Shown here one piece after another: positions 34,331-44,800 of a stretch of DNA of 64,000 nucleotides; the stretch's first letter is position 1, and every line of letters begins with the position of its first letter. The stretch spans positions 1 through 64,000 of the forward strand of contig NZ_JRPC02000010.1 in the NCBI RefSeq assembly GCF_000765745.2, given 5' to 3'. The DNA is from Helicobacter apodemus (GTDB lineage: Bacteria; Campylobacterota; Campylobacteria; Campylobacterales; Helicobacteraceae). The notes beneath the pieces were generated by a model. It did no database searches. It worked only from the letters and a program-made list of their open reading frames with translations, and was not told the DNA's origin. Position numbers and translations under genes: made by a program.

Positions 34331-35456
34331 TCTTACTCCTTAAAAGTTTAGCTTCTAAAGTATCAGCCCCACCAATAAAATTAAAATAATCATAGACTCC
34401 TATTATTTCCGTGGCATAAAGATACAAAAAATGTGCTAGATATCTATTTTTACGAATCTTTTTATAACTTTGGGGTGTAAAAAGTTTATGAAATCTAGCC
34501 GGGAGATAAATAGGGGGGAACTTTGCTTCAATCTTAGCAATTTTTATAAAATCTACAAGAGGAAAACAAGCACCATCAATGGCTGAAGTAATATCAAACC
34601 ACACAATAGGGGTATTTACCAAAAGCTCTAAATCTTCCCTAAAAGCTTGATAGTTTTTTTGAAAACTCACCAAAGGAATACATTCTCCAAGCGTTAATAG
34701 CTTAAACTTTTCTAAAGAAATACCTTCTTGATTAGCCATTGTAATAACTTTTGCAACTACATTAACAGCTAGGATTGTCCCTACACTATGGGCAGATAAA
34801 ATAAGTTCATAATCCCTAATATTTTGATGTTCCTTGAATTTTTCATAAATCACTTTTGCAAAACTCTCATTTAAATAACCCATCTCATCAATCTTATTTA
34901 AGGCATATTTTGCGCAAAAAACATATATATTTGAAAGCCAAAAAACCGCTATTTTCTTCCCCCCATAAATAATAAGCTTACTACAAACAAATATCATCAC
35001 AATAACTATAAAAATTCCAACAAAAAGATTCCACTCCTTAAGGGTTAAAAATACAAAATAAGCCAAAACAAAAGCTATGCTATACCCAAAAATAAAATAG
35101 AAAATAGGATAAAGTCCAGCGACTAACTGCACTTTAGATTCTTTAATAAAAGTAACAAAAATCCCTGATAAAATATACATTTTTAAAAAATATATAAAAT
35201 CTAAAATAAAATCTAAAAGATTCTTTGACCAATATTTTTTAACAATTGCATTCCACTCTAAAAAATAATAATAACTTAAAGATTGTTGATGCGTAATTTT
35301 ACAAAAGGGAGTTTGTGCCTTATTAATACAAGAAGAAATCTCTAAATTAAGGTTATTAATAGCATTTTGCTTCAAAAGATTCTTTTTGAGTAACATATAA
35401 TAATAACGATAACTTCGAGGATCATATCCCCCTATATAAAAAACATCTCGCAACAT
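34323..35456 (-). CDS. Membrane-anchored alpha/beta-hydrolase-like protein (Cj1412c-like)
   Basis: 377 aa with two or three hydrophobic segments in the middle (about 85-180), then a cytoplasmic domain containing ELILSAHSVGTILAVNVVAK, a serine-hydrolase elbow of the type SxHSxG (about 218). This suggests a lipase or esterase working on a lipid substrate. A similar integral membrane protein, Cj1412c, lies between the P450 and kpsS in C. jejuni. The gene is first in the minus-strand unit, with a TATAAT on that strand at 35488-35483. The exact reaction is unknown. Confidence 0.75.
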   Translation of the reverse strand: MLRDVFYIGGYDPRSYRYYYMLLKKNLLKQNAINNLNLEISSCINKAQTPFCKITHQQSLSYYYFLEWNAIVKKYWSKNLLDFILDFIYFLKMYILSGIFVTFIKESKVQLVAGLYPIFYFIFGYSIAFVLAYFVFLTLKEWNLFVGIFIVIVMIFVCSKLIIYGGKKIAVFWLSNIYVFCAKYALNKIDEMGYLNESFAKVIYEKFKEHQNIRDYELILSAHSVGTILAVNVVAKVITMANQEGISLEKFKLLTLGECIPLVSFQKNYQAFREDLELLVNTPIVWFDITSAIDGACFPLVDFIKIAKIEAKFPPIYLPARFHKLFTPQSYKKIRKNRYLAHFLYLYATEIIGVYDYFNFIGGADTLEAKLLRSKNE

Positions 35457-35472
35457 TCAACCAACTTTAATT

Positions 35473-35488
35473 TATAATAGTAATTATA
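35473..35488. promoter_or_regulatory. Divergent -10 boxes
   Basis: TATAAT on the plus strand (35473-35478, towards glmS) and TATAAT on the minus strand (35488-35483, towards the hydrolase/P450 unit) lie back to back. Confidence 0.4.
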
Positions 35489-35607
35489 TTAGATAATAAC
35501 TAAAAAACGCCTATCTTTTAAAACTGGGTATTTACAATTCATGCCTAATTTACTTTTCTTTTACAAATTTTATGCAAGAATCTAAAAAATTCTTTAAGGA
35601 TATATAT

Positions 35608-37395
35608 ATGTGTGGAATCGTTGGTTATATAGGAAATTCTGAAAAAAAATCTATGCTTTTAAATGGATTAAAAGAATTAGAATATCGCGGTTATGATTCT
35701 GCTGGAATTTCTATCTTATCAGAGGGGAATTTACAAACCTTTAAGGCGGTAGGAAAAATTAGTAATTTAGAGAGAAAATGCCACAACTTTACTTCTGAAG
35801 GTTTTGGGCTTGGCATAGGGCATACGCGTTGGGCAACACATGGAAAACCAACAGAAGTAAATGCGCATCCACATTTTGGGACTTTTAGCAATATTGTCCA
35901 TAATGGGATTATTGAAAACTACCAAAGCCTTAAAGAATCTCTCCAAAAAGAAGGAAAGCATTTCATCTCCCAAACAGATACCGAAGTGATTGTGCATTTA
36001 TTTGAATCCTATGTAGAAAAATCCCAAAACATTCTTGAAGCTTTCACAAAAACCATTCACAATCTCAAAGGTGCTTATGCCATCTTACTTATCACCCAAA
36101 AATCTGCAGATACTATTTATTATGCTAAAAATGGCTCACCCCTTATTATTGGTAAAAATAACAATGAAATCTTTTTTGCTTCTTCTGATGCACCTTTAAT
36201 AGGACTTGTTACAGAAGTAAGCTATCTACAAGATGGTGCAATAGGAGCTATGAATCTACAAAATTTTAAAAACCTAGAGAATATCCAACCCTTATTACAA
36301 GACAAATTAACCGCACAAAAAGATGGTTTTGCTTTTTTTATGGAAAAAGAGATTTATGAACAACACAGAGTTTTATTAGAAACAATGATAGGGAGAGTGC
36401 AAGAAGATTGCTTTATCTTAGAGGAGCTAAGAGCTATAGACTTACAATCCATTTCCTCTATTACCCTATGTGCTTGTGGAACAAGTTATCATTCTGCACT
36501 AACTGGGAGCTATTTACTAGAAAAAATAGCAAAAATTAAAACTAAAGTCGAAATCGCTAGTGAATTTCGCTACAAAGAGCCTATTTTAAATAGTGGAGAA
36601 TTATTTGTTGTTATCTCACAAAGTGGTGAAACCGCAGATACACTAGAAGCTTTAAAGCTGATTAAAAGACAAGGATTCCAAACCCTTAGTATTTGTAATG
36701 TCGATAATAGTAGTATTGTAAGAGAAAGTCATACAACAATCCTTACAAGAGCTGGGATTGAAAAGGGAGTTGCAAGCACTAAAGCCTTTTCAACACAAGT
36801 AATGGTTTTATGGATATTAGCAGGATTCTTAGCACAGATAAAAGGAATATTACCAAAAACTGAAGCTCAAAAAATCATTCAAAGTATGTTTAAAGCTACC
36901 CATTTAACCAAAGTTAATATTAAAATGCACGAACATATTAAACGTCTTACAAAGCGGTATTTGCACGGACATGGCTTCTTTTTTATCGGGAGAGACATTT
37001 TCTATCCTTTAGCCCTAGAGGGGGCGTTAAAACTCAAAGAAATTAGCTATCTCCACGCGGAGGGCTATCCAAGTGGAGAGATGAAACACGGACCTATCGC
37101 CTTAGCAGATACACGATTATTTTGTGTAGCACTTATGCCACAAAACCTTTTATATGAGAAAATAAAAAGCAATGTGGAAGAACTTAGTGCTAGAGATGCG
37201 ACAATTTGTGCTGTTACTTCTGAATATTATGAAGGGAGTGATGATTGGATTAAAACATCCCAAGCACAAACTTATATGGAAGAATTTTTTGAAATGATGG
37301 TAGCATTACAGCTTTTTGCACTAGAAGTTTCTTTAAGATTGGGCAATGATGTAGATATGCCTAGAAATTTAGCCAAAAGCGTAACTGTGGAGTAA
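35608..37395 (+). CDS. glmS: Glutamine-fructose-6-phosphate aminotransferase
   Basis: Makes glucosamine 6-phosphate for peptidoglycan and LPS. The ATG at 35608 gives MCGIVGYIG with the catalytic Cys at position 2, so this start is certain; AAGGA precedes it. 595 aa: N-terminal glutaminase (RGYDSAGI, HTRWATHG) and two SIS sugar-isomerase domains (CGTSYHSA, SQSGETADT, STKAFSTQV), ending LAKSVTVE. No glmS ribozyme is seen. Confidence 0.97.
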   Translation: MCGIVGYIGNSEKKSMLLNGLKELEYRGYDSAGISILSEGNLQTFKAVGKISNLERKCHNFTSEGFGLGIGHTRWATHGKPTEVNAHPHFGTFSNIVHNGIIENYQSLKESLQKEGKHFISQTDTEVIVHLFESYVEKSQNILEAFTKTIHNLKGAYAILLITQKSADTIYYAKNGSPLIIGKNNNEIFFASSDAPLIGLVTEVSYLQDGAIGAMNLQNFKNLENIQPLLQDKLTAQKDGFAFFMEKEIYEQHRVLLETMIGRVQEDCFILEELRAIDLQSISSITLCACGTSYHSALTGSYLLEKIAKIKTKVEIASEFRYKEPILNSGELFVVISQSGETADTLEALKLIKRQGFQTLSICNVDNSSIVRESHTTILTRAGIEKGVASTKAFSTQVMVLWILAGFLAQIKGILPKTEAQKIIQSMFKATHLTKVNIKMHEHIKRLTKRYLHGHGFFFIGRDIFYPLALEGALKLKEISYLHAEGYPSGEMKHGPIALADTRLFCVALMPQNLLYEKIKSNVEELSARDATICAVTSEYYEGSDDWIKTSQAQTYMEEFFEMMVALQLFALEVSLRLGNDVDMPRNLAKSVTVE

Positions 37396-37783
37396 AAATC
37401 TACTTAGAATTTATTTTCTTATGCTCTTGCATAAATACCCCCTATAAAAAAGCAAAATGAAAGTTTTAAAATGTGCTTTTACTCACTCAAAGAAGCTACT
37501 AAACTTCATATAAATTTTAAAACCCTAAAGAACAACCACAAAATAAGAGAATAGATTAAAAGTAGCGTAAGCCTAATGAGGGTTAAATCCTTTTTATTTC
37601 AAAGTGTTTTGATTTAAAAAGAGCTTTATCAAAAATGATTGTATTTTTCAACTACAAAATAACAATTATTAAAAACTTGCTTATATTTTATAAAATAAAG
37701 CTATAAATAAAGAAATTTATTTTTGGTTATTGACAGGTATAGCCAAAGAAAAGCATTCAAGAATGCAAATCTCCTTAATGATT
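37396..37783. other. Intergenic region between convergent glmS and ftsZ
   Basis: About 390 nt of very AT-rich DNA with no credible reading frame. TATA-like stretches occur near 37680-37720 but point to no obvious gene. A small RNA cannot be excluded. Confidence 0.35.
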
Positions 37784-38935
37784 TTAATCCATTTGGTTAC
37801 GCAAAAAAGTTGGGACATCCAACATTTCTTCTCCTATAAAATCTGCCCCACTGACTTTTTTCTTTACCATATCCACTTGATTAATCTTTTGACTCATATC
37901 TTTCGGACTCACAAGCTTAAGAGGTGCTGCGTCAATTTCTGCAGAAATATTTTGGAGGGCTTCTTTTTCAAATCCAGTAGCTATAATGGTAACTCTAACT
38001 TTATCACGTTCTATACTTTCATCGGTTGTCGTTCCAAAAATAACTTCTGCTTCTGGATCAGTATTTTCGTAAATTATCTCCATTGCATTTTGCATCTCAT
38101 AAATTGGATAATCCGGATTAAAATAAAAATGTATTAATACCCCTTTTGCTCCATTAATAGACATATTATCAAAAAGTGGGGATTCGATAGCAATTTTAAT
38201 CGCCTCCCTAGCAGCATCTGCTCCACTTGCTTCCCCAATACCCATTAATGCCAATCCTTTATGATTCATCACGGTTTTGACATCGGCAAAATCCACATTA
38301 ATATCCCCTGCACTATGAGAAAGAATTACTCCACTCATACCATTTACAGCACGCACTAGCACATCATCGACAATCCTAAAACTATCTTTCAATCCAAGAT
38401 TTTTATCAACAATAGAAAGAAGTTTATCATTAGGAATCACAACAATAGAATCACTCTCTGCCTTAAGTTCTTTATACCCATCTTCAGCTAATCTTGCCCT
38501 CTGCCTCCCTTCCCACTTGAAAGGCTTAGTAACAATAGAAACCGTTAATGCACCAGCTTCTTTAGCTGCTTTAGCAATAATAGGTGCTGCACCTGTGCCT
38601 GTTCCTCCACCAAGTCCGGCAGAAATAAAAACAATATCTGTGCCTTCTAAAAAGATCTTTAAATCCTCATAACTCTCTAAAGCAGCATCCTTTCCTACTT
38701 GAGGTTTCATTCCAGCACCTAAACCTTTAGTCAATTTCGCACCAAGTTGAATTCTAATAGGAGCATTAGATGTGCTAATAGCCTGGGCATCAGTATTTGC
38801 AACAGCCAACTCAATTCCATCATAAGTTCCTGTGTTAATTAAATGTGCTACCATATTGCTACCACCACCACCAACACCAATTACCTTGATTTTAGCACTA
38901 AAGTCATTAGGATTAACTTCTTGAATCTCTATCAT
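37784..38935 (-). CDS. ftsZ: Cell division protein FtsZ
   Basis: Tubulin-like GTPase forming the division ring. 383 aa with the GTP-binding loop SAGLGGGTGTGAAP, N-terminal GVGGGGSNMV and the T7 region SGVILSHSAGDINVDFAD. It ends in the conserved C-terminal peptide DVPTFLRNQ used by FtsA. Preceded by GAAGGAG and by ftsA 20 nt upstream. Confidence 0.97.
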   Translation of the reverse strand: MIEIQEVNPNDFSAKIKVIGVGGGGSNMVAHLINTGTYDGIELAVANTDAQAISTSNAPIRIQLGAKLTKGLGAGMKPQVGKDAALESYEDLKIFLEGTDIVFISAGLGGGTGTGAAPIIAKAAKEAGALTVSIVTKPFKWEGRQRARLAEDGYKELKAESDSIVVIPNDKLLSIVDKNLGLKDSFRIVDDVLVRAVNGMSGVILSHSAGDINVDFADVKTVMNHKGLALMGIGEASGADAAREAIKIAIESPLFDNMSINGAKGVLIHFYFNPDYPIYEMQNAMEIIYENTDPEAEVIFGTTTDESIERDKVRVTIIATGFEKEALQNISAEIDAAPLKLVSPKDMSQKINQVDMVKKKVSGADFIGEEMLDVPTFLRNQMD

Positions 38936-38955
38936 ATCTACTCCTTCTTAAAATC

Positions 38956-40371
38956 TCAAAACATTTGGGTTAATCTCTGCCATACTTGGGAAAAGAGATT
39001 ATTATTCCTAACTTGTATTTTTTTAATTTCTGTAATTTTAGACAAATCCTGCTTAATATCTGTAGCACTTTTAGAAACGCTATTAACCGCCACTGTCGCT
39101 CCCATCTTCTCATGAAGAGGATTAAGTGTTGAAGCAGAAGCCATAGGCGTCTTATTAAATGGTGTTAATTCTTCAGCTACTTTATCACTTTTATAACGTA
39201 TTTTCTTCTCTGAATCAATCTCATAATTTGTATATTTTCCAGAAGCATAGAGGATTAATCCAATGGCTGTTGCAAACTCTGGACCTTTAAGATTATCAAA
39301 CAAGCCTTCAATTTCTAAAGGTTTAGCAAGACGAACAGGAATGCCAAATAATGAAGATGCTAATTCTCTTAAACCTTCTAAATGAGTCATTCCACCGGTT
39401 AAAACAATACCACCTCCCAATTGTTCTTTAAGCCCACTTTGCTCAAAATTTTTAAGAAGAATAATTAAAGTTTCTTCCACCCTTGCATAAATAACATCAT
39501 TGACTAATTCTAAAGAAACTTGATGGGTTGCTCCATCATCCCCGCCAATTACAGGAATTTCTATAACATTTTCTAAATCTTCTTGCTTTTTATAAACTTT
39601 CCCATATTCTATCTTTACTTTTTCAGCAATAGTTTGGGGGGTATGGAGTGCCATCGCCAAATCATTAGTAATATGATTAGAACCAACGCCTAAAAAATCA
39701 TTATACCGCATAGAGTTTCCGGCATGTATCATCAACTCACAAGTGCTTCCACCCATATCAATACAAGCAACTCCAAGCTCTTTTTCATCTTCACTTAAAA
39801 CAGCTATTGAGGAAGCATAAGCAGATAAAACAATATTTTCAATTTCAACCCCAGCAGCTTTGACTGCTTTGCGTAAATTTCCTAAACTTGACTTTTGCAC
39901 CGTTACAATCCTAACAAAAACTTCTAAACGACCACCTGTCATTCCCATTGGATCATCAATAAAATCTTGCTCATCAAGTTTGAAATTATAAGGCAAAATA
40001 TGAATAACCTCATATTCACTAGGGATTGAAGCATTGTAAAGTGCAGTTTGTATAACGCGATTTATTTCCTTAATTCCAATCTCATTATTAGGAATATTCA
40101 CAATACCTGAACTATTAACACTTCTAGTATAAACTCCAGAAATAGAAATAACAGCTTTATCAATAGTTGTTCCAGCTACCCTTTTAGCATCATTAACAGC
40201 ATTTTTTATAGCACGACTAGCTTGTTCGATATTGGTAATAGAACCCTTTTTTAGACCTTGAGATTTATGACAACCTGTGCCAATAATGTGCGGTACATTG
40301 TCTTTAGAAGTGGCGATAATTGCACAAATTTTTGTTGAGCCAATATCAATACCTAAAATGGTCTGTTCCAA
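38956..40371 (-). CDS. ftsA: Cell division protein FtsA
   Basis: Actin-like membrane tether for FtsZ. 471 aa; ILGIDIGSTKICAIIA (phosphate 1), CIDMGGSTCELMI (phosphate 2) and GGIVLTGGMTHLEG (adenosine) are present. The C-terminus ends in a short amphipathic helix (NNLFSQVWQRLTQMF) that binds the membrane. Starts with TTG after AAAGGAA. Confidence 0.95.
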   Translation of the reverse strand: MEQTILGIDIGSTKICAIIATSKDNVPHIIGTGCHKSQGLKKGSITNIEQASRAIKNAVNDAKRVAGTTIDKAVISISGVYTRSVNSSGIVNIPNNEIGIKEINRVIQTALYNASIPSEYEVIHILPYNFKLDEQDFIDDPMGMTGGRLEVFVRIVTVQKSSLGNLRKAVKAAGVEIENIVLSAYASSIAVLSEDEKELGVACIDMGGSTCELMIHAGNSMRYNDFLGVGSNHITNDLAMALHTPQTIAEKVKIEYGKVYKKQEDLENVIEIPVIGGDDGATHQVSLELVNDVIYARVEETLIILLKNFEQSGLKEQLGGGIVLTGGMTHLEGLRELASSLFGIPVRLAKPLEIEGLFDNLKGPEFATAIGLILYASGKYTNYEIDSEKKIRYKSDKVAEELTPFNKTPMASASTLNPLHEKMGATVAVNSVSKSATDIKQDLSKITEIKKIQVRNNNLFSQVWQRLTQMF

Positions 40372-40399
40372 GAGTATTCCTTTATAATGCTATTCCATT

Positions 40400-41863
40400 T
40401 TAATTCTTAGAGTTTCTAACAACTTTATAAATCTTTGATAAATACTCTAAAAATTCTGATTCAACCAATCTTCCTTTGACTTGAATGCCATTTTGGATAA
40501 GAAATTCCAAATTATGCGAAATTATATCAGATTTTTTAACTCTTTGTCGTAAAATTTGATACAAAACTGCTTTATTTGTTAGCAGAATGTATCCTTTTTC
40601 TTTTTTTACACTCAAGAGTTGATTAATAAAATCTCTACTTTCATTTTTATCTAACCCCTTAAATACTTCTGTAGTATCCTTATTCACATAACCAACATCA
40701 ATCCCCTTAAAATTTACCAATTCCTTTTTTGCATTTTCTTCTAAAATTTTTGCTTTTTCAAAACTCACATAATCTTCTCTAGCATCATTTTTAGCCTCTT
40801 CATAAGTTTTTGATTGACTAGAGATAATCTTAAGCACCTCTGCGGTAATATAGGAATCATTAACTTTAATGGGCTTAAGCGTTTCCTTTTCATTAGCTTG
40901 GCTTAAAAGATTTATAAACTCAACACCATAACGATTATCCCCCTCATAAACAATAGAATTTTTTGCCTTTTGATTTTCACCTTTACGCAAACTAATATAT
41001 TCTTTTAACGCTTCCTTTTGAGCTTGTGAATCCTTATAATCTTCAATCACTCTATTTTTTACTTCTAAAAAAGGCAAAACCTGCCCTTCCTCATTAAGAA
41101 ATTGATTCTTAAAATCTTCATAATATTTTTTAATATCCTCTTCATTATAATTTATATCTTTAACATTAACACTTACACTAGAAATTTCATAACCTCTCTG
41201 TGTCTGATAAATATCTTGATTTTCTTCCCAATATTTTTTAATATCCTCTTCTTTTGCAACAAATTTAATATCCTTTTTATCTAATACTTTAATTTGCACC
41301 CAATCTTCAACAAAATAAGCTGCCTTTAACATATCTTCTTCTAAGGGAGTAAGGGGCATATCTAAAAGTGCATTGAGTTTTTGGAGCAATAAACTCTCTT
41401 GGACACTTTCTTCAAAATCCTTAGGTCTTAAATGATTCTCTTCTAAGGTATTTTTATAAAGCCCCTCATCAAAAACTTCATTATTTTTAAAAACCTCCAT
41501 ACTAGTAATCTCTTTTATTATCTCTTCCTTACTTACTCTAAGTCCTAAATCGTGAGCATAATTTAACATAAGTGCATTGATAATAAGGTTATTAAGGGCT
41601 TGTTCTTCAATTCCCATTTTTTTTGCTTGTTCTTCATCAAGCTCCCCACCCATTAATTGATTATAAATACTATAAAGCCTTCCATATTCTCTTTGCATTT
41701 TTTCAAAGCTAATTTTTGTATCACCCACAATAGCTACAGCATTATTCGTTAAAGAGAAATTATAATTCCCCCAACCAACAAAACCAGCACCTATAAAGGC
41801 TATCGTGCTGACCCAAACAGTGATAATAAAATATTTTTTATGTTTTTGCATAAAACCAATCAT
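40400..41863 (-). CDS. SurA/PpiD-type periplasmic folding factor
   Basis: 487 aa anchored by one N-terminal membrane helix (about 11-30) with the rest in the periplasm. The chaperone domain (SurA N-like, about 40-190) is recognisable from EQALNNLIINALMLNYAHDLG and KLNALLDMPLTPLEEDMLK. The expected PPIase core is weak. Gene order with ftsA and ftsZ matches H. pylori HP0977-HP0979. Role: helping outer-membrane or secreted proteins fold. Confidence 0.85.
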   Translation of the reverse strand: MIGFMQKHKKYFIITVWVSTIAFIGAGFVGWGNYNFSLTNNAVAIVGDTKISFEKMQREYGRLYSIYNQLMGGELDEEQAKKMGIEEQALNNLIINALMLNYAHDLGLRVSKEEIIKEITSMEVFKNNEVFDEGLYKNTLEENHLRPKDFEESVQESLLLQKLNALLDMPLTPLEEDMLKAAYFVEDWVQIKVLDKKDIKFVAKEEDIKKYWEENQDIYQTQRGYEISSVSVNVKDINYNEEDIKKYYEDFKNQFLNEEGQVLPFLEVKNRVIEDYKDSQAQKEALKEYISLRKGENQKAKNSIVYEGDNRYGVEFINLLSQANEKETLKPIKVNDSYITAEVLKIISSQSKTYEEAKNDAREDYVSFEKAKILEENAKKELVNFKGIDVGYVNKDTTEVFKGLDKNESRDFINQLLSVKKEKGYILLTNKAVLYQILRQRVKKSDIISHNLEFLIQNGIQVKGRLVESEFLEYLSKIYKVVRNSKN

Positions 41864-41932
41864 AGAAAACCTTACTCATAAATTTTGCAATTCTAAGTTA
41901 AAAATATTTAAAAGTGGTTAAATTTCAAGTAT

Positions 41933-43075
41933 TTAACCCTTAAAAAGTGATGAGAGAATATCTAAATTATTTTTTGTGTTTTCTTGTTCTTTATTATTGT
42001 TTTCTAAATTCTCATTAGTATTTTCTGCTTCCTTTAGCTCTATCTCATAGCCTGTAAGCATAGAAGCTAAACGAATATTAATACCATTCTTACCAATTGC
42101 TTTTGGTTTTTGATCGCTTGAGATGGTTACAATTGCTTTTTTATCCTCAAGAATCACGCTGATAACTAATGCCGGAGATAACGCCCTTGCTATATAAATT
42201 TCTGGCTGGGAAGAATATTCAATGCAATCAATGCTCTCATTTTTTAACTCTTTAGAAACAGCATTAATTCTCACACCTTTAACACCTACAGTCGCACCTA
42301 CAGGATCTATTTTTGCTAGAACACTCTTTAGTGCAACCTTTGCTCTCTCACCAGGTATTCTAGCACAATTGACAATTTCAACATCACCATCTTTAATCTC
42401 TGGAACTTCTAATTTTAGAAGCTCTTCTAACATCTTAGGGGTAGTTCTACTAAGCTCAATAACAATCCCATTTTGCCTATCAATATTAATATGACGCAAA
42501 ATAGCACTCACAACTTGCCCTACATTAAACTCTTCCCCTTTAATGCGATTCTTTTTAGGCAAAATTACACGAATCTCATCAATTTCTATATAAGTATTCC
42601 CAAGATTATCTATCCTTACAACACTTCCACTAACTATTTTTCCTAACTGGGCTTTGTATTTATCAAAAAGTTGGGTTTCTATAAGCCGTTGAATCTTATA
42701 TTCTAACTCCCTAAAAAGTGCATTAATGGCACTCCTGCTCATATCTTCTAAACTTAATTCATAACGTAATTCATCACCAACTTTAATCTCACTATCGTGC
42801 TTTTTAGCCTCTAAAAGCGTAATAAAATTGTTTTTATCTTCTTTTACCTCATCATCATCAGCACATACACTTATAACTTGATAGAGATGAAGGGTTTTAT
42901 TTTTTTTATCAATTTCAGCATCATAATGGATATTTGAATCTAAAGTTTGTTTTGCTACTTTGATAATAGATTCTTTAACCGCCAATGAAACGCTCTCTAT
43001 AGATAACCCCTTTTCATAAGCAATACCCTCAATAATATCTAATATCCTTTCCAAATCTTTCCTTTTCTTGACCAA
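41933..43075 (-). CDS. nusA: Transcription termination/antitermination factor NusA
   Basis: 380 aa: N-terminal polymerase-binding domain, S1 domain (GKIVSGSVVRIDNLGNTYIEI), then two KH domains (VGVKGVRINAVSKEL; IGKNGINIRLASMLTGYEIE). The acidic repeats of enteric NusA are missing, as usual in this phylum. Start is TTG at 43075 without a clear ribosome site. The C-terminus is Asn/Glu-rich. Confidence 0.95.
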   Translation of the reverse strand: MVKKRKDLERILDIIEGIAYEKGLSIESVSLAVKESIIKVAKQTLDSNIHYDAEIDKKNKTLHLYQVISVCADDDEVKEDKNNFITLLEAKKHDSEIKVGDELRYELSLEDMSRSAINALFRELEYKIQRLIETQLFDKYKAQLGKIVSGSVVRIDNLGNTYIEIDEIRVILPKKNRIKGEEFNVGQVVSAILRHINIDRQNGIVIELSRTTPKMLEELLKLEVPEIKDGDVEIVNCARIPGERAKVALKSVLAKIDPVGATVGVKGVRINAVSKELKNESIDCIEYSSQPEIYIARALSPALVISVILEDKKAIVTISSDQKPKAIGKNGINIRLASMLTGYEIELKEAENTNENLENNNKEQENTKNNLDILSSLFKG

Positions 43076-43188
43076 AAAATATGAATTTTAACTTCTTTAA
43101 AAAGCAAAGATTCTAGCTTAAATTTTCTTTATAAGTGCTTTATTAAATTCTTAAAAGGACAAATATTATTCTTTAAGCAAATAGAATA

Positions 43189-43194
43189 TATAAT
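43189..43194 (+). promoter_or_regulatory. -10 box (TATAAT) of the HP0268-like/miaB operon
   Basis: TATAAT lies 35 nt before the ATG at 43229, in the divergent gap with nusA. Confidence 0.5.
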
Positions 43195-43228
43195 TAGCCA
43201 TTTTCTCTAAAAATTTTAAGGAAAACTT

Positions 43229-43471
43229 ATGGATATTAAATTAGCACGAGAACATATTAATCAAAAACCCGTAAAAATAGCTATCAAAAAATTAGAAGAA
43301 ATGTTAGAAGCCAAAAAAACCGATATTTTTTATTGCGATAAAGAAAACTCTCATAAAGAAATTACAAATTTAATAGAATATTTTGCAAAAAAGGGAAAAC
43401 ACGCTTATTGTAGGGAAGTTCGTTATGGATTAGATGAAGGCGATTATATGTATGAAATACATATTATGTAA
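43229..43471 (+). CDS. HP0268-family small nuclease-like protein
   Basis: 80 aa, same length as H. pylori HP0268, which from memory has been described as a nicking nuclease with a distinct small fold. Shared features include a DIFYCDKENSHKEI-like strand-turn, the FAKKGKHAYCREVR segment and the C-terminal DYMYEIHIM. As in H. pylori, it lies directly before miaB (10 nt gap). AAGGA precedes the ATG. The biological role is unsettled. Confidence 0.8.
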   Translation: MDIKLAREHINQKPVKIAIKKLEEMLEAKKTDIFYCDKENSHKEITNLIEYFAKKGKHAYCREVRYGLDEGDYMYEIHIM

Positions 43472-43481
43472 AGATTGACCC

Positions 43482-44798
43482 TTGAATAAAAAGCTTTATA
43501 TTCAAACTTTAGGTTGTGCCATGAATGAACGTGATAGCGAGCATATCATCGCAGAGCTAGAAGAAAAAGAAAATTATCAAATTACAACCAACCCACAAGA
43601 AGCTGATTTGATTTTAATTAATACTTGCAGTGTTAGAGAAAAACCTGAAAAAAAATTATTTTCAGAAATTGGACAATATGCAAAGATAAAAAAAAATGAC
43701 GCTAAGATAGGCATATGTGGTTGCACAGCAAGCCATTTAGGTGAGAGTATTTTAAAACGTTCCAAAGCTGTTGATTTTGTCTTAGGGGCTAGGAATGTCT
43801 CTAAAATCTCCCAAATTATTCACCAAAAACGCGTTGCTTGGGTGGATATTGATTATGATGATAGCTCCTATATTTTCAGTTCTAAACAAAATTCAATCCT
43901 TAAAGGAATGATTAATATCTCTATTGGTTGTGATAAAAAATGCACTTATTGCATTGTTCCCCACACAAGAGGTAATGAAATATCCATTCCCACCCATTTA
44001 ATCATCAACGAAGCCAAACGTCTAGCCAATCAAGGCACTAAAGAAATATTGCTATTAGGACAAAATGTCAATAACTATGGCAAAAGATTTAGTATCCCCC
44101 ATCGAAAAATTAATTTTACGCAACTTCTTTATGAAATCTCCCAAATTGATGGCATACAAAGAATCCGCTTTACTTCTCCCCACCCTCTGCATATGGATGA
44201 TGAATTTATCGAGGAATTTGCGCATAATCCGAAACTTTGTAAAGCCATTCATATGCCCTTACAAAGTGGCTCAACAAAAATACTACAGAAAATGAAAAGA
44301 GGATATACAAAAGAATGGTTTTTAAACCGCGTAGAAAAAATGTATTCTCTTATCCCCCATCTAAGCATTAGCACAGATATTATTGTTGGATTCCCTACAG
44401 AGAGTGAAGAGGATTTTTTAGATACTTTAGATGTATTAGAAAAGGTGCAGTTTGACACACTCTATAGCTTTATTTACTCCTCACGCCCACATACAGAGGC
44501 TGCTAAATGGATTGAAAATAAAGAAGTTGGAGAAATTGATGAAGAAGAAGCTAAAAGGCGTCTTATTCTCCTAAAAGATAAGCATAGAGATATTCTCACT
44601 CAAAATAACCAAAAAGAACTTAATAATATACATTCTATTCTTTTTGAAAGCTATGACGAACAAAATAAACTCTTAGAAGGAAGGAGTGATACTAATAAAC
44701 TCATTAGGGTAAAAGCAGGAAGAAATCTTGTAGGAGAAATTTGCAAAGTTAAAATTTCTGAAATCAAAGGCGCCCAACTCATAGGTGAATTAATGTAA
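43482..44798 (+). CDS. miaB: tRNA-2-methylthio-N6-dimethylallyladenosine synthase
   Basis: Radical-SAM enzyme that methylthiolates A37 of tRNAs reading UNN codons. 438 aa: N-terminal UPF0004 domain with Cys ligands in [21 protein letters not shown] and GICGCTA; radical-SAM motif [12 protein letters not shown]-terminal TRAM domain ([14 protein letters not shown]). Start is TTG at 43482, giving the conserved [13 protein letters not shown]. Confidence 0.96.
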   Translation: MNKKLYIQTLGCAMNERDSEHIIAELEEKENYQITTNPQEADLILINTCSVREKPEKKLFSEIGQYAKIKKNDAKIGICGCTASHLGESILKRSKAVDFVLGARNVSKISQIIHQKRVAWVDIDYDDSSYIFSSKQNSILKGMINISIGCDKKCTYCIVPHTRGNEISIPTHLIINEAKRLANQGTKEILLLGQNVNNYGKRFSIPHRKINFTQLLYEISQIDGIQRIRFTSPHPLHMDDEFIEEFAHNPKLCKAIHMPLQSGSTKILQKMKRGYTKEWFLNRVEKMYSLIPHLSISTDIIVGFPTESEEDFLDTLDVLEKVQFDTLYSFIYSSRPHTEAAKWIENKEVGEIDEEEAKRRLILLKDKHRDILTQNNQKELNNIHSILFESYDEQNKLLEGRSDTNKLIRVKAGRNLVGEICKVKISEIKGAQLIGELM

Positions 44799-44800
44799 TT

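Noticed and set aside
37396-37783. Possible hidden gene between glmS and ftsZ
   Set aside because: All frames are short, lack ribosome sites and look random; listed only as intergenic.
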